Of a DNA stretch of 50,003 bases, positions 43,770 to 50,003 are shown one piece after another. Every line of letters starts with the position of its first letter. The stretch's first letter is position 1. Source of the DNA: Clostridia bacterium (GTDB lineage Bacteria > Bacillota > Clostridia > DUPQ01); the NCBI GenBank assembly GCA_016929655.1, contig JAFGIJ010000030.1:1-50003 (forward strand), given 5' to 3'. The notes below the pieces were generated by a model. It worked only from the letters and a program-made list of their open reading frames with translations, made no database searches and was not told the DNA's origin. The position numbers and the translations under genes are program-made.

Positions 43770-44798
43770 ATGGCTTTAGGTCTTGATATAGGAATTGACT
43801 TGGGAACATCATCGGTTCTTCTTTATGTAAAGGGCAAAGGAATCGTTCTTCGGGAACCTTCCGTTGTTGCCATGGATGAAGAGGGGAATATACTTGCAGT
43901 GGGTGAAGAAGCCAGGCGAATGATGGGAAGAACTCCCGGTAATATAACAGCCGTCAGGCCACTTCGGGATGGCGTTATTTCTGACTATGAGACAACAGAA
44001 AAGATGCTTAAATACTTCATCCAAAAAGTCTGCGGAAGAAGAATATTGTTTTTCAAGCCCAGGGTAATGATATGTGTTCCAAGTGGTATTACTGAAGTCG
44101 AAAGAATGGCAGTAAAGGACGCAGCTGACAATATCGGTGCCAAGGAAGTATATATAATTGAAGAACCCATAGCAGCAGCAATAGGTGCCGGGCTTGATAT
44201 ATCAAAACCATATGGAAGTATGGTGGTTGATATAGGCGGAGGTACAACAGATATCGCGGTAATGTCACTCGGAGGAATTGTTACCAGCCGTTCGATAAAG
44301 ATTGCCGGAGACAAATTTGATGAAGCAATAATACGATATATGCGTAAAAAGCACAGCATGCTCATAGGAGAGAGAATGGCTGAAGAGATGAAGATGCGCA
44401 TAGGTACTGTGTATCCACTGGAAGAAGATATAACAATGAATGTCAGGGGAAGGAACCTTGTCCTTGGATTACCCAGAACCATTGAAATATCCGCAAATAA
44501 TCTTATGGAGTGTTTCGATGAACCCGCATCCAATATTGTGGATGCCATAAGATATGTGCTGGAAAGAACTCCACCGGAACTTGCTGCAGATATAAGTGAC
44601 CGAGGTGTGATTTTAACCGGCGGAGGAAGCCTTATCAATGGGCTTGACAAACTCATTGCTGATAAGACCGGACTCGATGTTATTGTAGCTGATGATGCCA
44701 TATCATGTGTTGCTCTTGGTACAGGAGAAGCAATCAACGACATCGACAAGATAATCAAAGCGAAAATTGTTAAACTTGAACAGAAAAAAAGAAAGTAA
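43770..44798 (+). CDS. mreB: MreB/Mbl-family rod-shape actin
   Basis: MreB filaments guide cell-wall synthesis along the side wall. The 342-residue protein has the normal length and the actin ATPase motifs: phosphate-1 IDLGTSSVLLYVKGKGIVLREPSVVA, phosphate-2 MVVDIGGGTTDIAVMSLGG and adenosine motif GVILTGGGSLINGLDKLI. The hydrophobic membrane loop region is present. It stands without mreC and mreD, so it may be the Mbl- or MreBH-type paralogue rather than the main MreB. Its own promoter lies upstream. The next gene's frame begins inside its last 32 bases. Confidence 0.94.
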   Translation: MALGLDIGIDLGTSSVLLYVKGKGIVLREPSVVAMDEEGNILAVGEEARRMMGRTPGNITAVRPLRDGVISDYETTEKMLKYFIQKVCGRRILFFKPRVMICVPSGITEVERMAVKDAADNIGAKEVYIIEEPIAAAIGAGLDISKPYGSMVVDIGGGTTDIAVMSLGGIVTSRSIKIAGDKFDEAIIRYMRKKHSMLIGERMAEEMKMRIGTVYPLEEDITMNVRGRNLVLGLPRTIEISANNLMECFDEPASNIVDAIRYVLERTPPELAADISDRGVILTGGGSLINGLDKLIADKTGLDVIVADDAISCVALGTGEAINDIDKIIKAKIVKLEQKKRK

Positions 44799-46071
44799 AT
44801 CTAACATTTCGAGTAAACACCCCTCGGGTATTTACTCGAAAATCAAGCAAATACCCGAGGGGTGTTTACTCGAAAATCAGCAAAAAACTCCGCATGAGTT
44901 TTGTCGAATCAAGGGATTTTTGTCAGTGACAGCATTGCTCCTGTTGCTGTCGTTACTTTTTGTATCATGTAAAGGTCAGGAAGAGGGAATAGTTTCGGAG
45001 AAACCTGTTTTTTCTGAATTGCCTTATGCAACTCTTGAACCAACCCGCACTCCTTTGCCTATAACAACCATTTTACCTGCACCAACACCAGAAGAAGATG
45101 TTCCGGTGGAGTTTTCTGAAAGAACATTTACCATCAATGGCAGAGAAAACCGGATTTTTGTATTGAAGATTGATACTACTGACAGCCGGGTCAGAGTTGT
45201 TCCATATCTTTCATTTAATAAAATCTATGGATATGAAACTCTTTCTGACATGATGGAAAAAACAGGGGCATATGCCGGAGTGAACAGTGGATTTTTCTTT
45301 GAATACGGACGCCCGTCGGGATTGGTTGTAATCGATGGGGAAACCATAAGTCCAGGAACTGGACGATTCGAAAGCATTGTGATAAGTAATGGAGATATAA
45401 GGTTTGAAACCATTGAAACCAAAGTTACTCTGGAAATAGAAAACAAACAAATTGAAATAAAAAGTTTCAATCAACCGTTGGAAGCAGGAGGTACCGCTGT
45501 TTATTCATCACGATATGGAAATACTGATCGCATTGCCGAATTCAGAAAATATATGGTCATTAAAAGCAATACTGTCGTTGATTATGGAACGGCTTCCTCT
45601 CCCTTGGGAATACCGGAAGGAGGTTATGTTGTGGTGCTTCCTGATGAGTATGCATTTCCTGAAAATCTTAAGGATTTGACTATCAGCATCAGCATAACAC
45701 CTTCATTTGAAGAAGGTACGATGGCATATGAAGGCGCATCCATGCTGATAGAGAATGGGATATCCCTTGCGGGGGATGTAATGCCATGGGTCGGTAATCT
45801 CAATCATTATGACCCAAGGACTTGTATTGGAAAATTCAGTGACGGTAGTCTGGGATTGGTTGTAATTGATGGAAGACAGGAGGGCTACAGTTCCGGCACA
45901 ACCGGACGGGAAACGGCTGATATTCTTCTTGAACTTGGGTTTACCGATGCATTCATGCTGGATGGAGGTGCAAGCTCTGCCATGTATTTTGAAAGTGGCA
46001 TAGTGAACAGTCCTTCGGACATGGGTATCGAGAGAATACTGGCGGGAGCAATTCTTGTCACTATTGAATGA
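44767..46071 (+). CDS. Phosphodiester glycosidase-family lipoprotein, start uncertain
   Basis: The C-terminal 300 residues are a NAGPA-type (DUF2233) domain: AGVNSGFFFEYGRPSGLVVIDGE, YDPRTCIGKFSDGSLGLVVIDGR and TDAFMLDGGASSAMYF. Members remove N-acetylglucosamine from phosphodiesters or act on exopolysaccharides. Ahead is a lipoprotein signal, ALLLLLSLLFVSC, with lipobox FVSC. The open frame begins at TTG 44767 inside mreB and passes through the inverted hairpin repeat at 44807-44880. The true start could be TTG 44920 or GTG 44926 after AAGGGA, but those leave out the basic RIK residues expected before the hydrophobic core. Coordinates are the longest frame; the N terminus is open. Confidence 0.78.
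   Translation: MLNLNRKKESKSNISSKHPSGIYSKIKQIPEGCLLENQQKTPHEFCRIKGFLSVTALLLLLSLLFVSCKGQEEGIVSEKPVFSELPYATLEPTRTPLPITTILPAPTPEEDVPVEFSERTFTINGRENRIFVLKIDTTDSRVRVVPYLSFNKIYGYETLSDMMEKTGAYAGVNSGFFFEYGRPSGLVVIDGETISPGTGRFESIVISNGDIRFETIETKVTLEIENKQIEIKSFNQPLEAGGTAVYSSRYGNTDRIAEFRKYMVIKSNTVVDYGTASSPLGIPEGGYVVVLPDEYAFPENLKDLTISISITPSFEEGTMAYEGASMLIENGISLAGDVMPWVGNLNHYDPRTCIGKFSDGSLGLVVIDGRQEGYSSGTTGRETADILLELGFTDAFMLDGGASSAMYFESGIVNSPSDMGIERILAGAILVTIE
44807..44880. repeat. Inverted pair of TTTCGAG(C/T)AAA-family hairpins
   Basis: Two copies lie head to head. Bases 44807-44833 are the exact reverse complement of 44849-44875 (27 bp), separated by 15 bases. Each copy can also fold alone (44807-44841: ACCC-CTC-GGGT core; 44849-44868: AAATACCC / GGGTGTTT core). 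TTTACTCGAAAATCA repeats directly at 44831 and 44866. The element begins 9 bases after the mreB stop. It may end mreB transcription or control the lipoprotein gene. Confidence 0.88.
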
Positions 46072-46087
46072 ATATCTACGCTTTTCT

Positions 46088-46115
46088 TTGACAGATAAAG
46101 GGTATTATATATAAT
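46088..46115 (+). promoter_or_regulatory. Strong promoter of the dehydrogenase gene
   Basis: TTGACA and TATAAT, both exact consensus, with a 16-base spacer, 27 bases before the start codon. Confidence 0.85.
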
Positions 46116-46142
46116 GAGTGTGAAATTCAGGAGGATTGATGA

Positions 46143-47393
46143 ATGAAAACAAAAGCAGTAAGGCTATATGGAAAGAATGATCTAAGGCTCGAGGAATTTG
46201 AGCTTCCAGAAATTAAGGATGATGAAATTCTAGCGAAAGTTATAACAGACAGCATATGTATGTCATCATATAAAGCAGCTTATCAGGGTCCTGACCATAA
46301 AAGGGTACCGAATGATGTTGCGGAGAATCCCATTATAATCGGCCACGAAATGTGTGGAGAACTGGTTCAAATCGGCAGTAAATATAATGAAAAGTTCAAG
46401 GTTGGCCAAAGATTCAGCCTTCAGGCTAATATAAACCATCCTGACCTGCCATACGCAGCTCCCGGATATTCATTCAAATATGTCGGCGGAAATGCCCAAT
46501 ACATCATTATCCCAAAAGAAGTTATGGACATGGACTGTCTTCTTTTATATAACGGGGCTTCTTTTTTCCAGGGATCACTTGCAGAACCTGTGTCATGTAT
46601 TATTGGCGCATACCATGCAATGTATCACACTAAAATGGGAAGTTATGAGCATAATATGGAAATCAAGGAAGGCGGCAACATGGCAATTCTTGCCGGGGTT
46701 GGACCAATGGGACTTGGTGCAATCGACTATGCCGTAAACCAACCTTTGAAGCCATCGAAGCTGGTTGTTACAGACATCAATGATGACAGACTCAATAGAG
46801 CTGCAGAGATTTATACTGTTGAATGGGCGGCATCGCATGGTGTAGAACTGCTTTATGTGAATACCGGAAATGTTGAAAACCCAGTTGAACATCTTCTGTC
46901 ACTGACAGATGGAAAAGGATATGATGATGTTTTTGTATTTGCACCTGTAAAACCTGTCATTGAGCAGGGTGATGCCATTCTGGGAATGGATGGATGTTTA
47001 AATTTCTTTGCAGGACCGACTGATAAAAAATTCAGTGCCAACTTTAATTTCTATAACGTCCATTATGCTTCAACTCATGTTGTAGGAACCAGCGGAGGAA
47101 ATACGGATGATATGAGGGAAGCCCTCTCAATGTTCTCAGATGGAATCCTGAATCCTGCATCAATGGTTACCCATGTAGGTGGACTTGACAGTGCAGCAGA
47201 AACGACACTTAACCTTCCTAACATTCCGGGAGGCAAAAAGCTCATATATACCGGAATAAAAATGCCGCTGACGGCAATTGAGGATTTTGAGGAAAAAGGG
47301 TTCAAGGAGCTTGCAAAAATCTGCAATGCGAACAATGGTCTCTGGTGCAAGGAAGCGGAGGATTATCTTCTGGAACATTCTGAGAAATTATAA
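46143..47393 (+). CDS. Zinc-type MDR dehydrogenase (L-sorbose 1-phosphate reductase-like)
   Basis: The 416-residue protein is a medium-chain alcohol/polyol dehydrogenase. Its catalytic-domain block is IIIGHEMCGELVQIGSKY and the nucleotide loop is AILAGVGPMGLGAIDYA. In place of the usual catalytic-zinc Cys in GxCxSD it has DSICMSSYKAAYQG, where the Cys is kept; the structural-zinc four-Cys lobe is not seen. The length and the segment HYASTHVVGTSGGNTDDMREAL match the SorE-like L-sorbose-1-phosphate reductases. GGAGG lies before the ATG. It has its own consensus promoter and terminator, so it is a single-gene unit. The epimerase at 39.7 kb could share a sugar pathway, but this is only a guess. 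Confidence 0.82.
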   Translation: MKTKAVRLYGKNDLRLEEFELPEIKDDEILAKVITDSICMSSYKAAYQGPDHKRVPNDVAENPIIIGHEMCGELVQIGSKYNEKFKVGQRFSLQANINHPDLPYAAPGYSFKYVGGNAQYIIIPKEVMDMDCLLLYNGASFFQGSLAEPVSCIIGAYHAMYHTKMGSYEHNMEIKEGGNMAILAGVGPMGLGAIDYAVNQPLKPSKLVVTDINDDRLNRAAEIYTVEWAASHGVELLYVNTGNVENPVEHLLSLTDGKGYDDVFVFAPVKPVIEQGDAILGMDGCLNFFAGPTDKKFSANFNFYNVHYASTHVVGTSGGNTDDMREALSMFSDGILNPASMVTHVGGLDSAAETTLNLPNIPGGKKLIYTGIKMPLTAIEDFEEKGFKELAKICNANNGLWCKEAEDYLLEHSEKL

Positions 47394-47404
47394 AAAGCTT
47401 CATG

Positions 47405-47431
47405 GAGCCCGGGCAACCGGGTTCTTTTTTT
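47405..47431 (+). terminator. Terminator after the dehydrogenase gene
   Basis: GAGCCCGG-GCAA-CCGGGTTC (8-bp stem with a GNRA-like loop) followed by seven Ts, 11 bases after the stop. Confidence 0.95.
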
Positions 47432-47441
47432 GGTCGCGTTA

Positions 47442-47470
47442 TTGACATATGTGCAAAACAGGAGTTTAAT
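47442..47470 (+). promoter_or_regulatory. Promoter of the flavoprotein gene
   Basis: TTGACA, a 17-base spacer and TTTAAT, about 40 bases before the start codon. Confidence 0.7.
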
Positions 47471-47510
47471 AACAAGTGGTGTCAACCAAAATTTTTCGGA
47501 GGTAAGAGAC

Positions 47511-48857
47511 ATGATAAAAACAGATATTCTGGTCATCGGTGGAAGTGCAACAGGACTTGTTGCAGCCATGACTGCTAAATCAAACAATCCTGATAAAAAA
47601 GTTACTGTTATCAGGAAGGAAGAAAAAGTTATGATACCCTGCGGGATACCATATATTTTTGGAACCGTTGAAACAAGCGATGACAACATTCTGCCTGATG
47701 GCGGTTTGCTGAAACTCGGTGTTGAAATAGTTGTCGATGAGGTTCTGTCCGTCGATACTAAAATAAAGAAATGTTCGACAAAAGCTGGTGAAACATATCA
47801 ATATGATAAGTTGATAATGGGAACAGGATCCCTGCCGTCAGTCCCGAAATGGCTGAAGGGTACGAACATTGAAAATGTATTCACAATTCCCAAGGACAAG
47901 GTTTATCTCGACGGAATCGTCGATAAACTTACAGGAATGGATGATGTTGTAGTAATAGGAGGCGGATTCATTGGAGTTGAAGTTTCAGATGAGCTCAACA
48001 AGAAAGGAAAGAATGTCACCCTGGTGGAAATTCTTCCATATATCCTTGGTGCTACGTTTGATGATGAATTTGCTTCGGTTGCCCAGGAGCTTCTTGTTGA
48101 AAGAGGAGTATCTGTCATAACCGGATCAGGGGTAATGGAAATAAAGGGAAATGAAAGAGTAAGCGGAGTTGTACTTCAGGATGGAAGGGAAATAAAGGCT
48201 GATGCAGTCATCCTTTCACTCGGATACAATCCAAATACAAAGCTTGCGGTAGATATGGGGCTTGAACTCAATGAATTTGGATTCATTAAGGCTGACCAGT
48301 ATAGAAGAACAAGCATACCTGATGTTTTTGCGGCAGGAGATTGTGCGGAAAAAGTTGACTTTGCAACAGGCAGGCTGAGCAGAATCATGCTTGCATCAAC
48401 AGCATGTACCGAAGCAAGGACCGCAGGCTTGAATTTATATGGACTGAATACATTCAGTGTTTTCAGGGGAACAGTTGGAATATATTCAACATGCATAGGG
48501 GATACTGCATTTGGAGTTGCCGGTCTTATTGAGAAACATGCTGCCAAAGAAGGTTTCAGAATAATAACCAGTTCATTCACCGGAGTAAACAGACATCCCG
48601 GCAAAATTGATGATGCTCATAAAGAAATGGTAAAATTGATTGTTTCATGCCAATCAGGTGTTGTTCTTGGAGGAGAAGTCATGGGTGGAAAATGTGCCGG
48701 AGAACTCACTAATGTGCTGGGTTTCGCAATCCAAAACCACATGACAGTGCATGACCTGATAATGACGCAGATAGGTACACAGCCTTTGCTTACTGCATCC
48801 CCGGCAGGATATCCGCTGATCAAGGCAGCAGAAGCCGCTGTAGCAAAACTAAAATAA
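47511..48857 (+). CDS. FAD/NAD(P)-dependent disulfide reductase-like protein (CoA-disulfide reductase / NADH oxidase group)
   Basis: The 448-residue flavoprotein has an FAD loop ILVIGGSATGLVAA at the N terminus, an NAD(P) loop VVIGGGFIGVEVSDEL near residue 150 and the flavin-binding PDVFAAGDCAE near 285. A single cysteine, Cys44 in MIPCGIPY, sits where CoA-disulfide reductases and NADH oxidases/peroxidases keep their one redox Cys; it lacks the CxxxxC pair of dihydrolipoamide dehydrogenase. So it is not the E3 partner of the following acyltransferase gene. ATG 47511 follows GGAGGT; the tracked start is upstream of this site. It has its own promoter and terminator. A role in thiol balance or oxygen removal is likely. 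Confidence 0.85.
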   Translation: MIKTDILVIGGSATGLVAAMTAKSNNPDKKVTVIRKEEKVMIPCGIPYIFGTVETSDDNILPDGGLLKLGVEIVVDEVLSVDTKIKKCSTKAGETYQYDKLIMGTGSLPSVPKWLKGTNIENVFTIPKDKVYLDGIVDKLTGMDDVVVIGGGFIGVEVSDELNKKGKNVTLVEILPYILGATFDDEFASVAQELLVERGVSVITGSGVMEIKGNERVSGVVLQDGREIKADAVILSLGYNPNTKLAVDMGLELNEFGFIKADQYRRTSIPDVFAAGDCAEKVDFATGRLSRIMLASTACTEARTAGLNLYGLNTFSVFRGTVGIYSTCIGDTAFGVAGLIEKHAAKEGFRIITSSFTGVNRHPGKIDDAHKEMVKLIVSCQSGVVLGGEVMGGKCAGELTNVLGFAIQNHMTVHDLIMTQIGTQPLLTASPAGYPLIKAAEAAVAKLK

Positions 48858-48875
48858 CCTGAAACCCATGAAATA

Positions 48876-48904
48876 AAGGAGGGAATGTAAATCCCTCCTT
48901 TTTT
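48876..48904 (+). terminator. Terminator after the flavoprotein gene
   Basis: AAGGAGGGA-7-TCCCTCCTT (9-bp stem) followed by further Ts. Confidence 0.94.
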
Positions 48905-48946
48905 ACGCCGAATAATTGCTCAACCAGTTAGAAATACAACTGGGCG

Positions 48947-48988
48947 ATAATTACGACAGACGTAAATATTTACGTCTGTCGTAATTAT
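48947..48988. repeat. 42-bp perfect palindrome, CGTAAATATTTACG family (copy 2)
   Basis: Every base pairs with its partner over 42 bases around the centre ACGTAAATATTTACGT, with flanks GTCTGTCG / CGACAGAC and AT-rich ends. Its right half carries AAATATTTACGTCTG, the exact core of the 19-bp array at 34247. Five bases separate it from the -35 box of the next promoter. A small hairpin CCAGTT-8-AACTGG lies just upstream at 48924-48943. Confidence 0.88.
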
Positions 48989-48993
48989 TAGGA

Positions 48994-49022
48994 TTGACTG
49001 AATGTAAGTCTGATGATAGAAT
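48994..49022 (+). promoter_or_regulatory. Promoter of the acyltransferase operon
   Basis: TTGACT, a 17-base spacer and TAGAAT, giving a leader of about 43 bases. The palindrome directly upstream is well placed for an activator or repressor site. Confidence 0.75.
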
Positions 49023-49071
49023 CTAACATGTAAAGTTAGAAGTTATCATTTTGAAAATAGGAGGGGTTTAA

Positions 49072-50003
49072 ATGGCTAATGCAGTAATAATGCCAAGGCA
49101 GGGAAATACAGTTGAAAGCTGTATTGTAACCAAATGGCATAAGAAAAAGGGTGATGAAGTCGCAGTCGGCGATATTTTGTTCACATACGAAACTGACAAA
49201 GCTACATTTGATGAAGAAGCAGCAGTAGCAGGAACTATTCTAGAAATATTCTTTGAAGAAGATGATGATGTTCCTGTTCTTTCCAATATGTGTGTCATAG
49301 GAGACAAGGGAGAGGACATCTCCGAATTTTCTATGTCGGGTGTTTCAGGTAAATCTGAGGAACGGGTAGAAATAAAAGCAGATGATGATGTCGTTGCTGA
49401 GATTAAGAAACCTGTTGAAACGGCAAAACCCATTGAAGGTGAAATGAAAATTTCTCCAAGGGCAAAGAATCGTGCTGAAAGGAAAGGTATTGATGCTTCC
49501 TTTGCCGCACCTTCAGGCCCGGGTGGAAGAATCATTGAAAGAGACATTGAAAAACTTGAGCAGAGTGGGCCTGTATTCACCAAAGCTGCATCATCCACTT
49601 ATGTTCAGGGAACGGCATATGTAGGTACCGGCATCGGCGGAAGAATAACAGCTGCAGATACTGAGTCCAAGGTTATTCCAACTGACTTCGTTGAATATGA
49701 AGATTCAAAGGTAAGCAATATAAGAAAAGTCATCGGTAACGCAATGCATGCTTCACTATCAAACATGGCACAGCTCACACTGAATGCTTCTTTCAATGCA
49801 ACATCCATCATGAACTTCAGAAAAAGCATCAAGAACATGAAAGATACCCTGGGACTGCCGAATATTACCCTGAATGACCTGGTAGTTTTCGCAACTGCCA
49901 AAACACTCCTCAAACATAAGGACCTGAATGCTCACTTTACAGGTGATTCCATGAGAAGGTTCAATACGGTTCATATGGGTATCGCAGTTGACACGGAAAG
50001 AGG
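49072..50003 (+). CDS. 2-oxo acid dehydrogenase acyltransferase E2 (5' part)
   Basis: The gene runs off the right edge and is missing from the ORF track. The ATG at 49072 follows GGAGGGG. Residues 1-80 are a lipoyl domain with the lipoylated Lys43 in YETDKATFDEE. A peripheral subunit-binding domain is at about 126-162 (KISPRAKNRAERKGID ... GPGGRIIERDIEKL). A second short piece GIGGRITAADT at 188-197 looks like a repeat of that domain's end. The catalytic acyltransferase domain begins near 213 (SNIRKVIGNAMHASLSNMAQLTLNASF). The acyl group (acetyl, acetoin-derived or branched-chain) cannot be decided. It is the first gene after a promoter, so E1 and E3 may follow outside the window. Confidence 0.92.
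   Translation, partial: MANAVIMPRQGNTVESCIVTKWHKKKGDEVAVGDILFTYETDKATFDEEAAVAGTILEIFFEEDDDVPVLSNMCVIGDKGEDISEFSMSGVSGKSEERVEIKADDDVVAEIKKPVETAKPIEGEMKISPRAKNRAERKGIDASFAAPSGPGGRIIERDIEKLEQSGPVFTKAASSTYVQGTAYVGTGIGGRITAADTESKVIPTDFVEYEDSKVSNIRKVIGNAMHASLSNMAQLTLNASFNATSIMNFRKSIKNMKDTLGLPNITLNDLVVFATAKTLLKHKDLNAHFTGDSMRRFNTVHMGIAVDTER

Noticed and set aside
47511-48857. Dihydrolipoamide dehydrogenase (E3) for the adjacent E2
   Set aside because: It lacks the CxxxxC redox pair near the N terminus and has a single Cys44 as in CoA-disulfide reductases; it also has its own promoter and terminator.

Overview
The window looks like a chromosomal piece of an anaerobic, low-to-moderate GC, Gram-positive-type bacterium of the Clostridia. 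Supporting signs are strong AGGAGG-type ribosome binding sites, many GTG/TTG starts, the Firmicutes gene orders trmN6(yabB)-rsmI-abrB and rny-ymdB, a sortase with a sorting-signal substrate, an ECF vitamin-type transporter, and a Tad pilus locus with no secretin. No rRNA, tRNA, CRISPR array, phage or insertion sequence was recognised. Both edges cut a gene: the M20 hydrolase at the left and the lipoyl acyltransferase E2 at the right.

Layout. 1-2.6 kb: end of a YgeY/YgeW/carbamate-kinase operon (ureido/carbamoyl catabolism with ATP recovery), closed by a terminator. 2.6-4 kb: a large palindrome, then a URO-D-fold methyltransferase-like gene. 4-8.8 kb (minus strand): ecfS-ecfA-ecfT followed by two tandem SAM hydroxide adenosyltransferase (DUF62) paralogues. 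9-11 kb: a two-domain fasciclin surface protein with an IPKTG sorting signal, divergent from a class B-like sortase. 11-17 kb: a Tad/Flp pilus operon whose first gene fuses a Hanks-type Ser/Thr kinase to a TadZ/CpaE-like domain and apparently starts at AUU, then cpaF, tadB, tadC, flp, two small pseudopilin-like genes and cpaB. 17-18.8 kb: trmN6, rsmI and convergent abrB. 19-22.6 kb: ABC exporter and an MFS transporter. 22.7-32.8 kb: a housekeeping run rny, ymdB, lspA, rluD, tcdA, yerC, secA, folC and a TPR membrane protein, many overlapping. 32.9-41.8 kb: gdhA, a 19-bp tandem array, a GH2 glycosidase, malic enzyme, msrAB, a sugar epimerase and an MFS transporter. 41.8-43.6 kb: purine salvage (deoD, apt) and DUF4234. 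43.7-50 kb: mreB/mbl, a phosphodiester glycosidase lipoprotein, a sorbitol/sorbose-type dehydrogenase, a CoA-disulfide-reductase-like flavoprotein and the E2 gene.

How genes may work together (inference): the SAM hydrolases make adenosine and methionine from SAM beside an ECF importer. DeoD and Apt elsewhere in the window could return adenosine/adenine to nucleotides. The kinase-TadZ fusion could couple phosphorylation signalling to pilus assembly. The fasciclin protein is probably anchored by the adjacent sortase.

The most unusual structure is non-coding. One family of long perfect palindromes centred on CGTAAATATTTACG sits at 2.64 and 48.95 kb. Its half-site is amplified as a 19-bp (38-bp higher-order) tandem array at 34.25 kb. 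A second, unrelated hairpin family (TTTCGAG(C/T)AAAcACCC...) lies at 39.62 kb and as an inverted pair at 44.81 kb, where an open reading frame runs through it. All function assignments come from reading motifs; no database search was possible.
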